In this document: positions 8,213 to 16,804 of the stretch, one piece after another
Layout: each line of letters begins with the position of its first letter
Position numbering within the stretch: position 1 is the first letter of the stretch
Origin: Rugamonas rivuli
Lineage (GTDB): Bacteria > Pseudomonadota > Gammaproteobacteria > Burkholderiales > Burkholderiaceae_D
Assembly: GCF_009380165.1 (NCBI RefSeq)
Contig: NZ_WHUF01000002.1
Location: 1,054,001 to 1,118,000 of the forward strand
Length of the DNA stretch: 64,000 nucleotides
Direction of reading: 5' to 3'
Made by a program: the position numbers and the translations under genes
The notes under the pieces: generated by a model
Told to the model about the DNA's origin: nothing
The model's input: only the letters and a program-made list of their open reading frames with translations
The model's database searches: none

Positions 8213-9115
8213 TCAGGCTCCCATGCGGTGCTTGGCGGCGGCCGCGATAAAACTGTCCACATCCAGCATCGGAATATTGGCCGCGTCGGCAATCTGCATC
8301 GCACTCCAGATGTCGACCGGATCGTGCAGCGCGCCGAAGCGGGCGATGCGCTCGTCCAGCATCTGCTGCTCGGTTTCCAGCGCCTCCAGCGTCAGCTCCA
8401 CCTGCTTGCCGGTCAACGCGGCCACCGCATCGCGCGCGGCTGCGCGGAAGGCGGCGATATCGTCCACCACGATGCGCTGGCAATCGCCCATCAGATAACG
8501 GTGCTTGCCGCCGCTGGTGCGCCAGACCAGCGCCCGGTCGCGCGAATCGAATTCCTCGACGCCGCTGGCGGTTTCGATCACCTCAGGGCCGGACATCGCC
8601 AGCCGTCCTTCTTCCGACATCACCACCACGTTGGCGCAGCGCGAGACGATGCCCATGCCGCCAAAGGCGCCGTTCGAGCCGCCCACCAGCACGATCGCCG
8701 GTATGCCGGCGGCGCGCGCATCGAGCAGGGCGCGCATCACTTCCGACACGGCGATCAAGCCCGCATTGGCTTCGTGCAGACGCACGCCGCCCGATTCGAC
8801 CAGCAGCACCACGGCCGTGGCCTGGTCGCGCACCGCGCGCCGCAGCAGGCCGACCAGCTTGGCGCCGTGCACCTCGCCGACCGCGCCTCCCATGAATCCA
8901 CCTTCCTGCGCCGCCGCGTAGACGGTGACGCCGCCCAGCTTTGCCCGGCCGACGGCGACGCCGTCATCGAAGGCCACCGGCGCGTTCAACTGCCCCAGGT
9001 GCGGGCTGATGACGCGCTCCGACGGCGGCAGGAATTCTTCAAAGCTGTCGGGATCGAACAGTTGTTGCAGGCGCTCGCGCGCGGTCGCTTCCTGGTAGCT
9101 TGCGGGACGGCTCAT
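8213..9115 (-). CDS. mdcD: malonate decarboxylase subunit beta (MdcD)
   Basis: A 300-residue carboxyltransferase-fold subunit that pairs with MdcE for malonyl-ACP decarboxylation. Motifs seen are EEFLPPSERV near residue 30, QEGGFMGGAVGEVHGAKL near 92, LVESGGVRLHEANAG near 117 and GGSNGAFGGMGI near 160. Its ATG overlaps the mdcC stop (ATGA at 9112-9115). Length and order are as in other mdc clusters. Confidence 0.94.
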   Translation of the reverse strand: MSRPASYQEATARERLQQLFDPDSFEEFLPPSERVISPHLGQLNAPVAFDDGVAVGRAKLGGVTVYAAAQEGGFMGGAVGEVHGAKLVGLLRRAVRDQATAVVLLVESGGVRLHEANAGLIAVSEVMRALLDARAAGIPAIVLVGGSNGAFGGMGIVSRCANVVVMSEEGRLAMSGPEVIETASGVEEFDSRDRALVWRTSGGKHRYLMGDCQRIVVDDIAAFRAAARDAVAALTGKQVELTLEALETEQQMLDERIARFGALHDPVDIWSAMQIADAANIPMLDVDSFIAAAAKHRMGA

Positions 9116-9426
9116 CGCGGCTCTCCCAGCATGGTCTGCACCGCCTGGTCCATGCGCAGGCTGACCACGGCGGGCGTCGCGCCCATGTCGTTGATCGAGA
9201 TGCGGGTATCGGCCAGCAGCCAGCGCTGGTGGAAGTCGCGCATCACCGCTTCCCAGATCGGCCCGAAGCCGACGGCGGCGGTGGTGATCTCGATGGCGCA
9301 GGCGCCGGCCAGGTCGGCCGCTTCGATCAGCACTTCCAGGTTGCCGGAACCGACCACGCCCACCACTTGCGGCGAGGCCTTCAGCCTCTGCGTGCCTTGT
9401 TCGAATCGGTAGTTCAGTGTTTCCAT
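9112..9426 (-). CDS. mdcC: malonate decarboxylase acyl-carrier subunit delta (MdcC)
   Basis: A 104-residue carrier protein that holds the phosphoribosyl-dephospho-CoA arm to which acetyl and malonyl groups are tied. The modified serine is probably Ser27 in VGSGNLEVL, at the position expected for this family. I chose METLNYRFEQ at 9426. A longer frame from 9477 would overlap the mdcA end without adding conserved sequence. AGGAG-like bases (GGAGCTCCT region) lie just upstream. It is translationally coupled to mdcD. Confidence 0.93.
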   Translation of the reverse strand: METLNYRFEQGTQRLKASPQVVGVVGSGNLEVLIEAADLAGACAIEITTAAVGFGPIWEAVMRDFHQRWLLADTRISINDMGATPAVVSLRMDQAVQTMLGEPR

Positions 9427-9436
9427 CTTGAGCTCC

Positions 9437-11089
9437 TTACCAGTTGCGGAAACGCTTGGGGGGCTGGTACAAGCCACCCGATGCGCGCACCAGGTCTTTC
9501 ATATTGCGGGCGGCCAGCAGGTCGCGCGTGGCCATGCGCTTGTCGATGCCGAGATCCTCGGCGCGCTGGATGATACCGCGATCCCGCAGGTTCTCGACCA
9601 TCCGCCGGTCGCGCGCCAGCCCGACCGGCGTGTAGCCTGCCACGCCGCGTATGGCCTGCTCGCGTTCCTCGTCGGTGCGGCACAGCAGCAGGTTGGCGAT
9701 GCCTTCCTCGGTCAGGATGTGGCTGACGTCGTCGCCGTAGATCATCACCGGCGGGATCGCCATCTTCGCCTGTTCCATCAGCTCCCACGCGTCGAGCTTC
9801 TCGACGAAGGCTGGCTGCATATGCTCGCGGAAGGTCTCCACCATCTGCACCACCAGCTTCTGGCCACGCGGGATGGTGTTGCGTCCTTCGCGTGCCTGCT
9901 TGCCCGCCTTCAGCCACGCCGGACTGGCGTGGCGCCGTCCCCGCGCATCCGCGCCCATGTTGGATGCGCCGCCGAAGCCGGAGATGCGGCCGGCGGTGGC
10001 GGTCGACGAATTCCCCTGCAAATCGATTTGCAGCGTCGAGCCGATGAACATGTCGCAGGCGTAGTGGCCGGCGGCCTGGCACATGGCGCGGTTGCTGCGC
10101 ATGGTGCCGTCCGGGCCGATGGCGAAGACGTCCGGCCGCGCATGGATGTAGTCCTCCATGCCCAGCTCCGAACCGAAGGAGTGCACCGACTGCACGAAGC
10201 CCGCTTCGATCGCCGGTATCAGCGCCGGATGCGGATTGAGCGCCCAGTGCTTGCCGATCTTGCCGCGCAGGCCTAGTGATTCGGCGTAGGTCGGCAGCAG
10301 CAGTTCGATGGCGGCGGTGTCGAAGCCGATGCCGTGGTTCAGCCGCTGCACTTCGTATTCGGCGTAGATGCCCTTGATCGCCATCATCGCCATCAGCACC
10401 TGGATCTCCGAGATCTGCGCCGGATCGCGCGTGAACAGCGGCTCGATGTAATAGGGGCGCGGCGACTGCACGACGAAATCGACCCAGTCGCCCGGCACGT
10501 CCACACGCGGCACGGTGTCGACGATGCGGTTGACCTGCACGATGACGATGCCCTGCTTGAATGCCGTGGCTTCGACGATGGCCGGCGTGTCCTCGGTGTT
10601 CGGGCCGGTGTACAGGTTGCCGTGGCGGTCGGCCGCCTCCGCAGCGATCAGGCAGACGCGCGGCGGCAGGTCGATGAAGTAGCGGCTGAAGAGCTCAAGG
10701 TAGGTGTGGATGGCGCCGATATTGAGCTTGCCTGCGGAAGCCAGCCGCGCCACCCGCACCGCCTGCGGGCCGGAAAACGAGAAGTCCAGCTTGGAGGCGA
10801 CGCCGCGCTCGAACACGTCCAGGTGCTCGGGCAGCGCCAGTACCGATTGCAGCATGTGCAGGTTGTTGACGCGCTCCGGGTTCAGGTGGGCCAGCGCATG
10901 GCCGAGGAAGTCGGCCTGCTTCTGGTTGTTCCCTTCGAGGCAGACGCGGTCGCCGCACTCTAGCACCGCATGCAGCAGGTCCGCGATGCGCGCAGCCGGC
11001 AGGCTTTTGCCGTCCAGCTGATTGCCCAATGCGGCGCTGGCCCGCTGCAAGCGCGCGGCGCGGTTCTGCTGCAGGGTATTCCAGTTCAT
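9437..11089 (-). CDS. mdcA: malonate decarboxylase subunit alpha (MdcA), acetyl-S-ACP:malonate ACP transferase
   Basis: The 550-residue subunit swaps the acetyl group on MdcC for malonate, releasing acetate. It has the two-half CoA-transferase-like architecture of the family: GNNQKQADFLGHALA near residue 55, the central FSGPQAVRVARLASAGKLN, TGPNTEDTPAIVEATAF near 180 and FGGASNMGADARGRRH near 375. Length matches the family norm. The start lies one base after the stop of the TRAP large permease (11090), so transport and catabolism are one transcript. Confidence 0.95.
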   Translation of the reverse strand: MNWNTLQQNRAARLQRASAALGNQLDGKSLPAARIADLLHAVLECGDRVCLEGNNQKQADFLGHALAHLNPERVNNLHMLQSVLALPEHLDVFERGVASKLDFSFSGPQAVRVARLASAGKLNIGAIHTYLELFSRYFIDLPPRVCLIAAEAADRHGNLYTGPNTEDTPAIVEATAFKQGIVIVQVNRIVDTVPRVDVPGDWVDFVVQSPRPYYIEPLFTRDPAQISEIQVLMAMMAIKGIYAEYEVQRLNHGIGFDTAAIELLLPTYAESLGLRGKIGKHWALNPHPALIPAIEAGFVQSVHSFGSELGMEDYIHARPDVFAIGPDGTMRSNRAMCQAAGHYACDMFIGSTLQIDLQGNSSTATAGRISGFGGASNMGADARGRRHASPAWLKAGKQAREGRNTIPRGQKLVVQMVETFREHMQPAFVEKLDAWELMEQAKMAIPPVMIYGDDVSHILTEEGIANLLLCRTDEEREQAIRGVAGYTPVGLARDRRMVENLRDRGIIQRAEDLGIDKRMATRDLLAARNMKDLVRASGGLYQPPKRFRNW

Positions 11090-12439
11090 TTATTTTGCTC
11101 CCATGATCATGTCCGGCAGGCCGGTGGAAATAGACGGGAAGACGCACAACAACAGCACCGCCACGAACATCAGGATCAGGAACGGGAACACGCCCCACAC
11201 CACATCCTTGAGCGGAATGTCGGGCGCGATGTTCTTGATGACGAAGATGTTCAGCCCCACCGGCGGATGGATCAGGCCCATCTCCATCACCACCGTCATG
11301 ACGATGCCGAACCAGATCAAGTCGAAACCGGCGGCCTTCAGCGGCGGCAGGATGATGGGCGCGGTCATCAGGATAATCGAAACCGGCGGCAGGAAGAAGC
11401 CGAACACGATCACCATCAGCAGGATCACCGCCAGCAGCAGCCATTTCGACAGGTGCAGGCTGACCACCCACGCGGCGGCCGACTGGCTGATGTGCAGGTA
11501 GCTCATCACGTAGGAATAGAACAGCGACATCCCGATAATCAGCAGCAGCATCGTCGATTCCTTGATCGAGGAGCTGAGGATGGGCGACAGATCCTTGGGC
11601 TTCCACACGCCGTAGATCACGGCCAGCAGCACCAGCGCCAGCAGCGCGCCCAGGCCCGCCGTTTCGGACGGGGTGGCGAAGCCGCCGTACAGCGCGACCA
11701 TCACACCGATCAGCAGGACCAGGAAGGGCAGCACGCGCGGCAGCATCTCGACCTTTTGCGCCAGCGTGAAGTGCTCGTCCTCCAGATAGGCCGACTTGGC
11801 GCCGCCCTGTTCGTAGATGACCAGCGCAGCCTTGTATTCCTTGTGGGCGCGGTAGACGGCGTAGCCTGCAAACAGCAGCACCAGCAGCACGCCCGGGCCT
11901 ATGCCGGCCAGGAACAGGCGGCCCAGGGACTGCTCGGCGGCGACCGCGTACAGGATCATGGTGATCGACGGCGGCAGCAAAATGCCCAGCGTGCCGCCGG
12001 CGGCGATAATGCCGGCCGCGAAGCCTGGCGAGTAACCACGGCGGCGCATCTCGGGAATGCCGGCCGAGCCGATGGCCGAGCAGGTGGCAGGCGAGGAACC
12101 GGCCATCGCCGCGAATAGCGCGCAGGCGAATACGTTGGCGATCCCCAGGCCGCCCGGTATCTTGTGCATCCAGGTGTGGATGGCGGAGTACAGGTCTTTG
12201 CCGGCCGGTGATTTGCCGATGGCCGCGCCCTTCAGGATGAACAGGGGAATGGACAGCAGCGTGATCGAGGCCATCTCTTCGTACACGTTCTGCGTGATGG
12301 TGTCGAGCGAGGAGGGCGGCATGCAGAAGTACATGAAGCCGGTGGCCACCACGCCCAGCGCGAAGGCGATCGGCATCCCGGAGAACATCACCACCAGGGT
12401 GACGGCGCCGTACAGGGCGCCCAGAGTCAGGTCGCTCAT
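11090..12439 (-). CDS. TRAP transporter large permease (DctM family), probable malonate uptake
   Basis: A 449-residue polytopic protein (about 12 hydrophobic segments) of the DctM/SiaM type, the ion-coupled translocation subunit of a TRAP transporter. Conserved motifs include PLFILKGAAIGKS, AAMAGSSPATCSAIGS, GYSPGFAAGIIAAGGTLGIL and HPPVGLNIFVI. The start MSDLTLGA at 12439 overlaps the small-permease stop by four bases. A longer frame from 12547 would lie inside that gene. Its place directly before mdcA makes malonate the likely substrate. This is inference from context, since TRAP family members carry many C4 and other acids. Confidence 0.9.
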   Translation of the reverse strand: MSDLTLGALYGAVTLVVMFSGMPIAFALGVVATGFMYFCMPPSSLDTITQNVYEEMASITLLSIPLFILKGAAIGKSPAGKDLYSAIHTWMHKIPGGLGIANVFACALFAAMAGSSPATCSAIGSAGIPEMRRRGYSPGFAAGIIAAGGTLGILLPPSITMILYAVAAEQSLGRLFLAGIGPGVLLVLLFAGYAVYRAHKEYKAALVIYEQGGAKSAYLEDEHFTLAQKVEMLPRVLPFLVLLIGVMVALYGGFATPSETAGLGALLALVLLAVIYGVWKPKDLSPILSSSIKESTMLLLIIGMSLFYSYVMSYLHISQSAAAWVVSLHLSKWLLLAVILLMVIVFGFFLPPVSIILMTAPIILPPLKAAGFDLIWFGIVMTVVMEMGLIHPPVGLNIFVIKNIAPDIPLKDVVWGVFPFLILMFVAVLLLCVFPSISTGLPDMIMGAK

Positions 12440-12999
12440 GCTGCGCGCTCCGATGAAGATTTGTTGGTCATGCGTGCCAGCGTTTGCAGCACGATTTGCA
12501 GCGTGAGGATGCTCATCCCGGCGGCCATCATGGCGTAGGGTATCCACAGCGGCGGCGCGAAGGTCGACGAGGTGGTCTGGCCGTCGACCCAGGCTTCATA
12601 GAACAGCGTCCACGATTTCCATGAGAAGAAGGCGCAGAACAGCGCCGACACCAGGTCCACCATGAACAGCCGCGCCGCATTCACGCGCGGCGGCAGCAGC
12701 GTCGCCAGCGCCTCGATGCCGATATGGCCGCGATGCGACTGCACGTAGGCGGTGCAGAAAAACGTCACGCCGACCAGCATGAATACCGAGGCTTCGTCCT
12801 GCCAGTCGGTGGGCGCGTGGAAGAAGTAGCGCGACACCACGGAGTAGGTCAGCACGAAGGCCGTCAGCACCAGCGCCACCATGGACACCACCATCAGCCC
12901 GTGATTGAGCTTGTTCAGCAGCGCGGTGGCCGCCGCGACGAAGGCGTTGTCCGGCGGGGCGGCCGCGCGCGGCGGCTCCAGCTCTATGCCGTGGCTCAC
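12436..12999 (-). CDS. TRAP transporter small permease (DctQ family)
   Basis: 187 residues with four hydrophobic helices (starting LMVVSMVALVLTAFVLTYSV), the small membrane subunit of a TRAP transporter. The N-terminal ~30 residues are a hydrophilic, Ala/Pro-rich extension. It overlaps both neighbours by four bases (ATGA junctions at 12436-12439 and 12996-12999), which fixes the operon order binding protein, small permease, large permease. Confidence 0.88.
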   Translation of the reverse strand: MSHGIELEPPRAAAPPDNAFVAAATALLNKLNHGLMVVSMVALVLTAFVLTYSVVSRYFFHAPTDWQDEASVFMLVGVTFFCTAYVQSHRGHIGIEALATLLPPRVNAARLFMVDLVSALFCAFFSWKSWTLFYEAWVDGQTTSSTFAPPLWIPYAMMAAGMSILTLQIVLQTLARMTNKSSSERAA

Positions 13000-14012
13000 A
13001 GCGTCTTCTCCGCCAGTTTCAGCAGCTTGGCGCAGTTTTCATTGCGTTCGCCATAGTCCTTCCAGGCGGTGGTGCGGGCGATGGCCTGCCATTTCTTCAG
13101 CGCGGCCGGATTCAGGTCCACCACCTTGGCCTTGGCTTTGGCGTAGACATCGGCCACGGCCTGGTCGTCGGCCTTGGCGGAGCTCAGCGCGAAGGCTTCC
13201 ATCTCGGCGCCGACGGCCATGATGGTGGCTTGCTGGTCCTTGCTCAGGCGGACGAACACGGCTTTGGACATCATCAGCGGCTCAAACATGAACCAGTAGG
13301 CGCCGGCGCGGCCGGTGGTCAGCGCCTTCGACACTTCCTCCAGCCGGAACGAGATCAGCGAGGTGGAGGAGGTCAGCGCCGCTTCCATCGCGCCGGTCTG
13401 CATGGCGGCGTAGATCTCGTTGGACGGCAGCGAGACCACGGCGGCGCCGGCGGCCTTGAGGATCAGGTCCATCTCGCGCGAGCCGCCGCGTATCTTCATG
13501 CCCTTGGCGTCGTCCGGATCGATCACCGGCTTGGTGCGCGAGGCCACGCCGCCGGCCTGCCAGATCCAGCTAATCAGCACGATGCCTTTTTCATTGAGGA
13601 TGCGGCTCAACTCCTTGCCCACTTCGGCGTTCTTCCAGCCGTAGGCCTGTTCGTAGGACGTCACCAGGCCGGGCATCAGGCCGATGTTTACTTCCGGGAC
13701 TTCGCCGCCCGCGTACGACAGCGGCACCAGCGACATGTCCAGCGCGCCCTTGCGCATGGCGGAGAACTGGGCGTTGGTCTTCATCAGCGAGGAGCCGGGA
13801 TAGATCTCGAATTTGAGGCTGCCCTTGCTGCGCTTTTCCACCTCGGCGGCGAACATGCGGGTCAGGCGGTCGCGGAAATCGCCTTCGGCGACGGTCCCAC
13901 CGGGGAATTGGTGCGAAATCTTGAGGGTGGTGTTCTGCGCCCACGCCGGTTGCAGCAGCAAAGGGCTGGCGGCCAGGGCGGCCAGGACGGTCCTGCGGGT
14001 GATAACGCTCAT
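12996..14012 (-). CDS. TRAP transporter substrate-binding protein (DctP family), probable malonate binding
   Basis: A 338-residue periplasmic solute receptor. The signal peptide (MSVITRRTVLAALAASPLLL, then QPAWA) has a TRRT-V-L core that fits a Tat signal as well as a Sec signal. The mature part has the DctP pattern: LKISHQFPGG start, KGMKIRGGSREMD near residue 170 with the anchoring Arg, and YAAMQTGAMEAALTS near 200. A good ribosome site (GGAGGAAT) precedes the ATG. It is the first gene of the malonate operon and starts 38 bp from the putative repressor site. Confidence 0.9.
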   Translation of the reverse strand: MSVITRRTVLAALAASPLLLQPAWAQNTTLKISHQFPGGTVAEGDFRDRLTRMFAAEVEKRSKGSLKFEIYPGSSLMKTNAQFSAMRKGALDMSLVPLSYAGGEVPEVNIGLMPGLVTSYEQAYGWKNAEVGKELSRILNEKGIVLISWIWQAGGVASRTKPVIDPDDAKGMKIRGGSREMDLILKAAGAAVVSLPSNEIYAAMQTGAMEAALTSSTSLISFRLEEVSKALTTGRAGAYWFMFEPLMMSKAVFVRLSKDQQATIMAVGAEMEAFALSSAKADDQAVADVYAKAKAKVVDLNPAALKKWQAIARTTAWKDYGERNENCAKLLKLAEKTL

Positions 14013-14049
14013 AATTCCTCCAAGGTGGGTAAAATATGCAACGATCTTT

Positions 14050-14063
14050 CTTGTGTATACAAG
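14050..14063. promoter_or_regulatory. putative MdcY-type operator over the malonate operon start site
   Basis: CTTGTGTATACAAG resembles the operator reported for the GntR-family malonate repressor MdcY of Acinetobacter (ATTGTATACAAT), with one extra base in the middle. It covers the predicted transcription start (about 14055) of the minus-strand promoter, a natural place for repression. Confidence 0.6.
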
Positions 14064-14089
14064 AATATCTTGTTGGAATACATTGTCAA
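14062..14089 (-). promoter_or_regulatory. sigma-70-type promoter of the TRAP-mdc operon
   Basis: On the minus strand a perfect -35 (TTGACA, plus-strand 14084-14089) and a -10 (TATTCT, 14062-14067) are spaced by 16 bp. The expected start at about 14055 falls inside the palindrome at 14050-14063. Confidence 0.6.
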
Positions 14090-14110
14090 GCTATATTCAC
14101 TGCTTATAAT
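14083..14110 (+). promoter_or_regulatory. promoter of the GntR regulator gene
   Basis: TTGTCA at 14083-14088 and a perfect TATAAT at 14105-14110, spaced by 16 bp, point toward the gntR gene. The -35 overlaps the -35 of the opposite operon promoter, so the two divergent promoters share DNA. Confidence 0.6.
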
Positions 14111-14114
14111 GAAG

Positions 14115-14129
14115 CTTGTTATACACGAG
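14115..14129. promoter_or_regulatory. second putative GntR/MdcY half-matching operator
   Basis: CTTGTTATACACGAG is a diverged relative of the 14050-14063 site and lies at the expected start point of the gntR transcript. This suggests autoregulation. The match is imperfect. Confidence 0.4.
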
Positions 14130-14155
14130 CTGTAAACCACAAGGCTACAAACACC

Positions 14156-14818
14156 ATGACCACCCACTCCGCCACCCTGCGCGAAGAAATAGAAGAGATG
14201 ATTGCCGTCGGCGAGCTCAAACCCGGCCAGCATCTGGACGAGACCGAACTGGCCGCCCGCTTCGGCGTCTCCCGCACCCCGGTGCGCGAGACGCTGATAC
14301 AGCTGGCGTCCATGGGGCTGGTGGTGATACGGCCGCGGCGCGGCGCCATCGTCGCCGAGCTGGGGCCGCAGCAGCTGGTGGAAATGTTCGAGGTGATGTC
14401 GGAGCTGGAGGCGACCTGCGGCCGGCTGGCGGCGCGGCGCATGACGCGTGAGGAGCAGCAGTCGCTATTGGCGGCGCACCAGGCCTGCCTGGATGCGCGC
14501 GATGCGCAGGAGCCGGACGTCTACTACTACAAGAACGAGCTATTCCACGAGGCGATCTACGCCGGCAGCCATAACCAGTTCCTGATCGAGCAGACGCGCA
14601 ATCTGTACCGGCGCCTGCGGCCTTACCGCCGCCTGCAGTTGCGGGTGCGCGACCGTCTGCATAATTCCTACCATGAGCATGACGGCGTGGTGCAGGCCAT
14701 CGTCAGCGGCGATGGCGAGCTGGCCGCGCATCTGCTGCGCGAGCACGTGATGATACAGGGGCAGCGTTTCTCGGATTTGATGGCGTCGCTGCCGCAGCTG
14801 CGGCAAGGCGCGGCATAG
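14156..14818 (+). CDS. mdcY: GntR-family transcriptional regulator of malonate genes, MdcY-like
   Basis: A 220-residue FadR/FCD-type GntR regulator. The winged helix-turn-helix is at residues ~5-70 (LDETELAARFGVSRTPVRET is the recognition region), followed by an all-helical FCD ligand domain with a metal- or acid-binding pattern (ELFHEAIYAGSHNQ, HDGVVQAI, HLLREHV). I chose the ATG at 14156 because it gives the usual short lead before the HTH. An upstream start at 14036 would run through the promoter region. It is divergent from the malonate operon. The name follows from position and family, and the ligand is inferred. Confidence 0.85.
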   Translation: MTTHSATLREEIEEMIAVGELKPGQHLDETELAARFGVSRTPVRETLIQLASMGLVVIRPRRGAIVAELGPQQLVEMFEVMSELEATCGRLAARRMTREEQQSLLAAHQACLDARDAQEPDVYYYKNELFHEAIYAGSHNQFLIEQTRNLYRRLRPYRRLQLRVRDRLHNSYHEHDGVVQAIVSGDGELAAHLLREHVMIQGQRFSDLMASLPQLRQGAA

Positions 14819-14828
14819 CGCCAGGCGG

Positions 14829-15284
14829 CTAGGCGGCCGCGCCGCGGACGATGCGTACCGGCTTGGCGGCGCCGGCTTCGGCCTGCTGCGGCAGCATGTC
14901 TTGCAGCGTTTGCTGATCCAGCACGGCCAGGAAGGCGCGCGTGGCGTCGTTCAGCGTGTGCTTCAGGGCGCAGTTGGGCGTCAGCGGGCAGGTGTCGTGC
15001 TCGCGGTCGAAGCATTCGGCCATGAAGAAATCGGTCTCCGTCATCCGCACCAGGGCGCCGATGTTGATGTCCTTGGGATCCTTGGCCAGCCGCAGGCCGC
15101 CGTTGCGGCCCCGCACCGTCTCCACCAGGCCGGATTGCCCCAGCTGGTACACCACCTTCATCAGGTGGTTTTTCGAGATCGAGTGCATATCGGCGATGTC
15201 CTGGATCGTCACCAGCTGGTCCCGGTGCGCGCACAGGTAGAGCAGGGTACGCAGGGAGTAATCGGTAAATGAGGTGAGGCGCAT
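14829..15284 (-). CDS. nsrR: Rrf2-family regulator, NsrR-like (nitric-oxide sensing)
   Basis: 151 residues. An N-terminal winged helix (MRLTSFTDYSLRTLLYL, ISKNHLMKVVYQL) is followed by the wing GRNGGLRL. Three cysteines at 91, 99 and 105 (ECFDREHDTCPLTPNC) are the ligands for an Fe-S cluster, and Cys91 sits exactly where NsrR proteins have their first ligand. NsrR represses NO-detoxification genes. None lies next to it here, so its targets are elsewhere. It lies 52 bp downstream of the MocR gene on the same strand and is convergent with gntR. Confidence 0.85.
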   Translation of the reverse strand: MRLTSFTDYSLRTLLYLCAHRDQLVTIQDIADMHSISKNHLMKVVYQLGQSGLVETVRGRNGGLRLAKDPKDINIGALVRMTETDFFMAECFDREHDTCPLTPNCALKHTLNDATRAFLAVLDQQTLQDMLPQQAEAGAAKPVRIVRGAAA

Positions 15285-15336
15285 GGCTGGAGGTCGTCGT
15301 TACGGTTCGTCCACTATTCTACATGCTGATCAGGCT

Positions 15337-16770
15337 TTACTCCATTTGCTGCAGGATGTCGCGCACGCGCAGCAGGGCCACATCGATATCCAGCGTCTCG
15401 ATGCCGCCGTAGCCGAGGAACAGGCCGGCCTTGGGCGGCGTGGAGGCGTAGAAGTTCGACAGCGGGTAGAGGCCGACGTCGGCACGCCGCGCCAGCCGCA
15501 GCAGCAGGTCCAGGTCGAGCGGCTTTTTGCACAGCGCCGCCAGGTGGAAGCCGGCGCTGGCCGGCACCAGCTCGAACCAAGGCGACAGCGCATCGGCAAA
15601 CAGCGCTTGCAGGCGCTGGCGCCGCGTCGCGTAGGTGGCGGCGCAGCGGCGGATATGGCGCGACAGGTAGCCGTCGCCGATGAACTTGGCCAGCGCGTGC
15701 TGGCTGGCGGTGGCGGTGTGCCAGTCGTTCAGGTGCTTGACGGTGAGGACGGCGTTCAGCACCGCCTCCGGCAGCACCGCGTAGCCCAGCCGCAGTTCCG
15801 GCAGCATCACCTTGGAGAAGCTGCCGACGAAGGCCACCACGCCGTGCCGGTCCATGCTTTGCAGCGAATCGGTGGGGCGGCCTTCGTAGCGGAACTCGCT
15901 GTCGTAGTCGTCCTCGATGATGATGGCGCCGATCTCCAGCGCCCGCGCCAGCAGCGCCTCGCGGCGGGCCACGCTCATCGGCATCCCCAGCGGGAACTGG
16001 TGGGCCGGCGTGGTGTAGATCAGCCGCGTGCCTTGCGGGATCTGGTCGACCAGCATGCCCTCGTGGTCGACGCCGATGCCGACGATGTGCGCGCCCTGGC
16101 TGGCGAACAGCATGCGCGCCGCCGGATAGCCCGGCTCCTCGACCGCCACCACGCAGCCCGGCTCCAGCAGCACGCGGCCCAGCAGGTCCAGCGCCTGTTG
16201 GGCGCCGTTCGTCACCACCACATTGTTGGCGGTGCAGACCACGCCGCGCGCAAAGGCCGCATGGTGGGCGATGGCGGCGCGCAGCTCGGCGATGCCTTCC
16301 GCCTGGCGGTACATGCCGCTACCCTTGACTTCCTGGCGCAGGCCGTGCATCACGCAGCGGCGCCATTCGTCGACCGGGAACAGGCTGGGGGTGATGCAGC
16401 CGCCGATGAACTCATAGCGCGAGCGGCCTTCCGGGAACGGGTTGCGCAGCGGCGTGTGCATGGCGTCCCAGCGGGCGACGATGGCGGCGCTGGCCAGGTT
16501 GTTGGCGGCCTGCCGGCGCGGCTTGGCCTCGGCCGGCGCGCTGACAAAGCTGCCCTTGCCGACCTGGCCCAGCACCAGCCGTTCCTGCGTCAGGCGGGTG
16601 TAGACATCGGAGACGGTCTTGCGGGAGAGGCCCAGTTGCTCCGCCAGCAGGCGGGTAGGGGGCAGCTGCTGGCCGTCGGCCAGCCTTCCGCTGCGGATCG
16701 AGTCGCTCAGTTGGCGGTATAGCTGCCCGCCCAGATCCTTCCTGCCTTCGATGACGATGTGGAGTTCCAT
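15337..16770 (-). CDS. MocR/PdxR-type regulator (GntR DNA-binding domain fused to an aminotransferase fold)
   Basis: This is 477 residues. Residues 1-75 are a GntR winged helix (LPPTRLLAEQLGLSRKTVSD, then GKGSF). The rest is a fold-type I aminotransferase domain that binds PLP: NGAQQALDLLGRVL, DDYDSEFRY and the probable PLP lysine in GSFSKVMLPELRLGY. Such proteins sense PLP or amino compounds and usually control nearby genes. I chose ATG 16770 over a GTG at 16788. It is 34 bp downstream of the MFS efflux gene on the same strand, so it may regulate that pump. This is a guess from context. Confidence 0.85.
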   Translation of the reverse strand: MELHIVIEGRKDLGGQLYRQLSDSIRSGRLADGQQLPPTRLLAEQLGLSRKTVSDVYTRLTQERLVLGQVGKGSFVSAPAEAKPRRQAANNLASAAIVARWDAMHTPLRNPFPEGRSRYEFIGGCITPSLFPVDEWRRCVMHGLRQEVKGSGMYRQAEGIAELRAAIAHHAAFARGVVCTANNVVVTNGAQQALDLLGRVLLEPGCVVAVEEPGYPAARMLFASQGAHIVGIGVDHEGMLVDQIPQGTRLIYTTPAHQFPLGMPMSVARREALLARALEIGAIIIEDDYDSEFRYEGRPTDSLQSMDRHGVVAFVGSFSKVMLPELRLGYAVLPEAVLNAVLTVKHLNDWHTATASQHALAKFIGDGYLSRHIRRCAATYATRRQRLQALFADALSPWFELVPASAGFHLAALCKKPLDLDLLLRLARRADVGLYPLSNFYASTPPKAGLFLGYGGIETLDIDVALLRVRDILQQME

Positions 16771-16804
16771 GGGTGAGCAGTGTGCCACAAAGCGGCGCGT
16801 TGGA

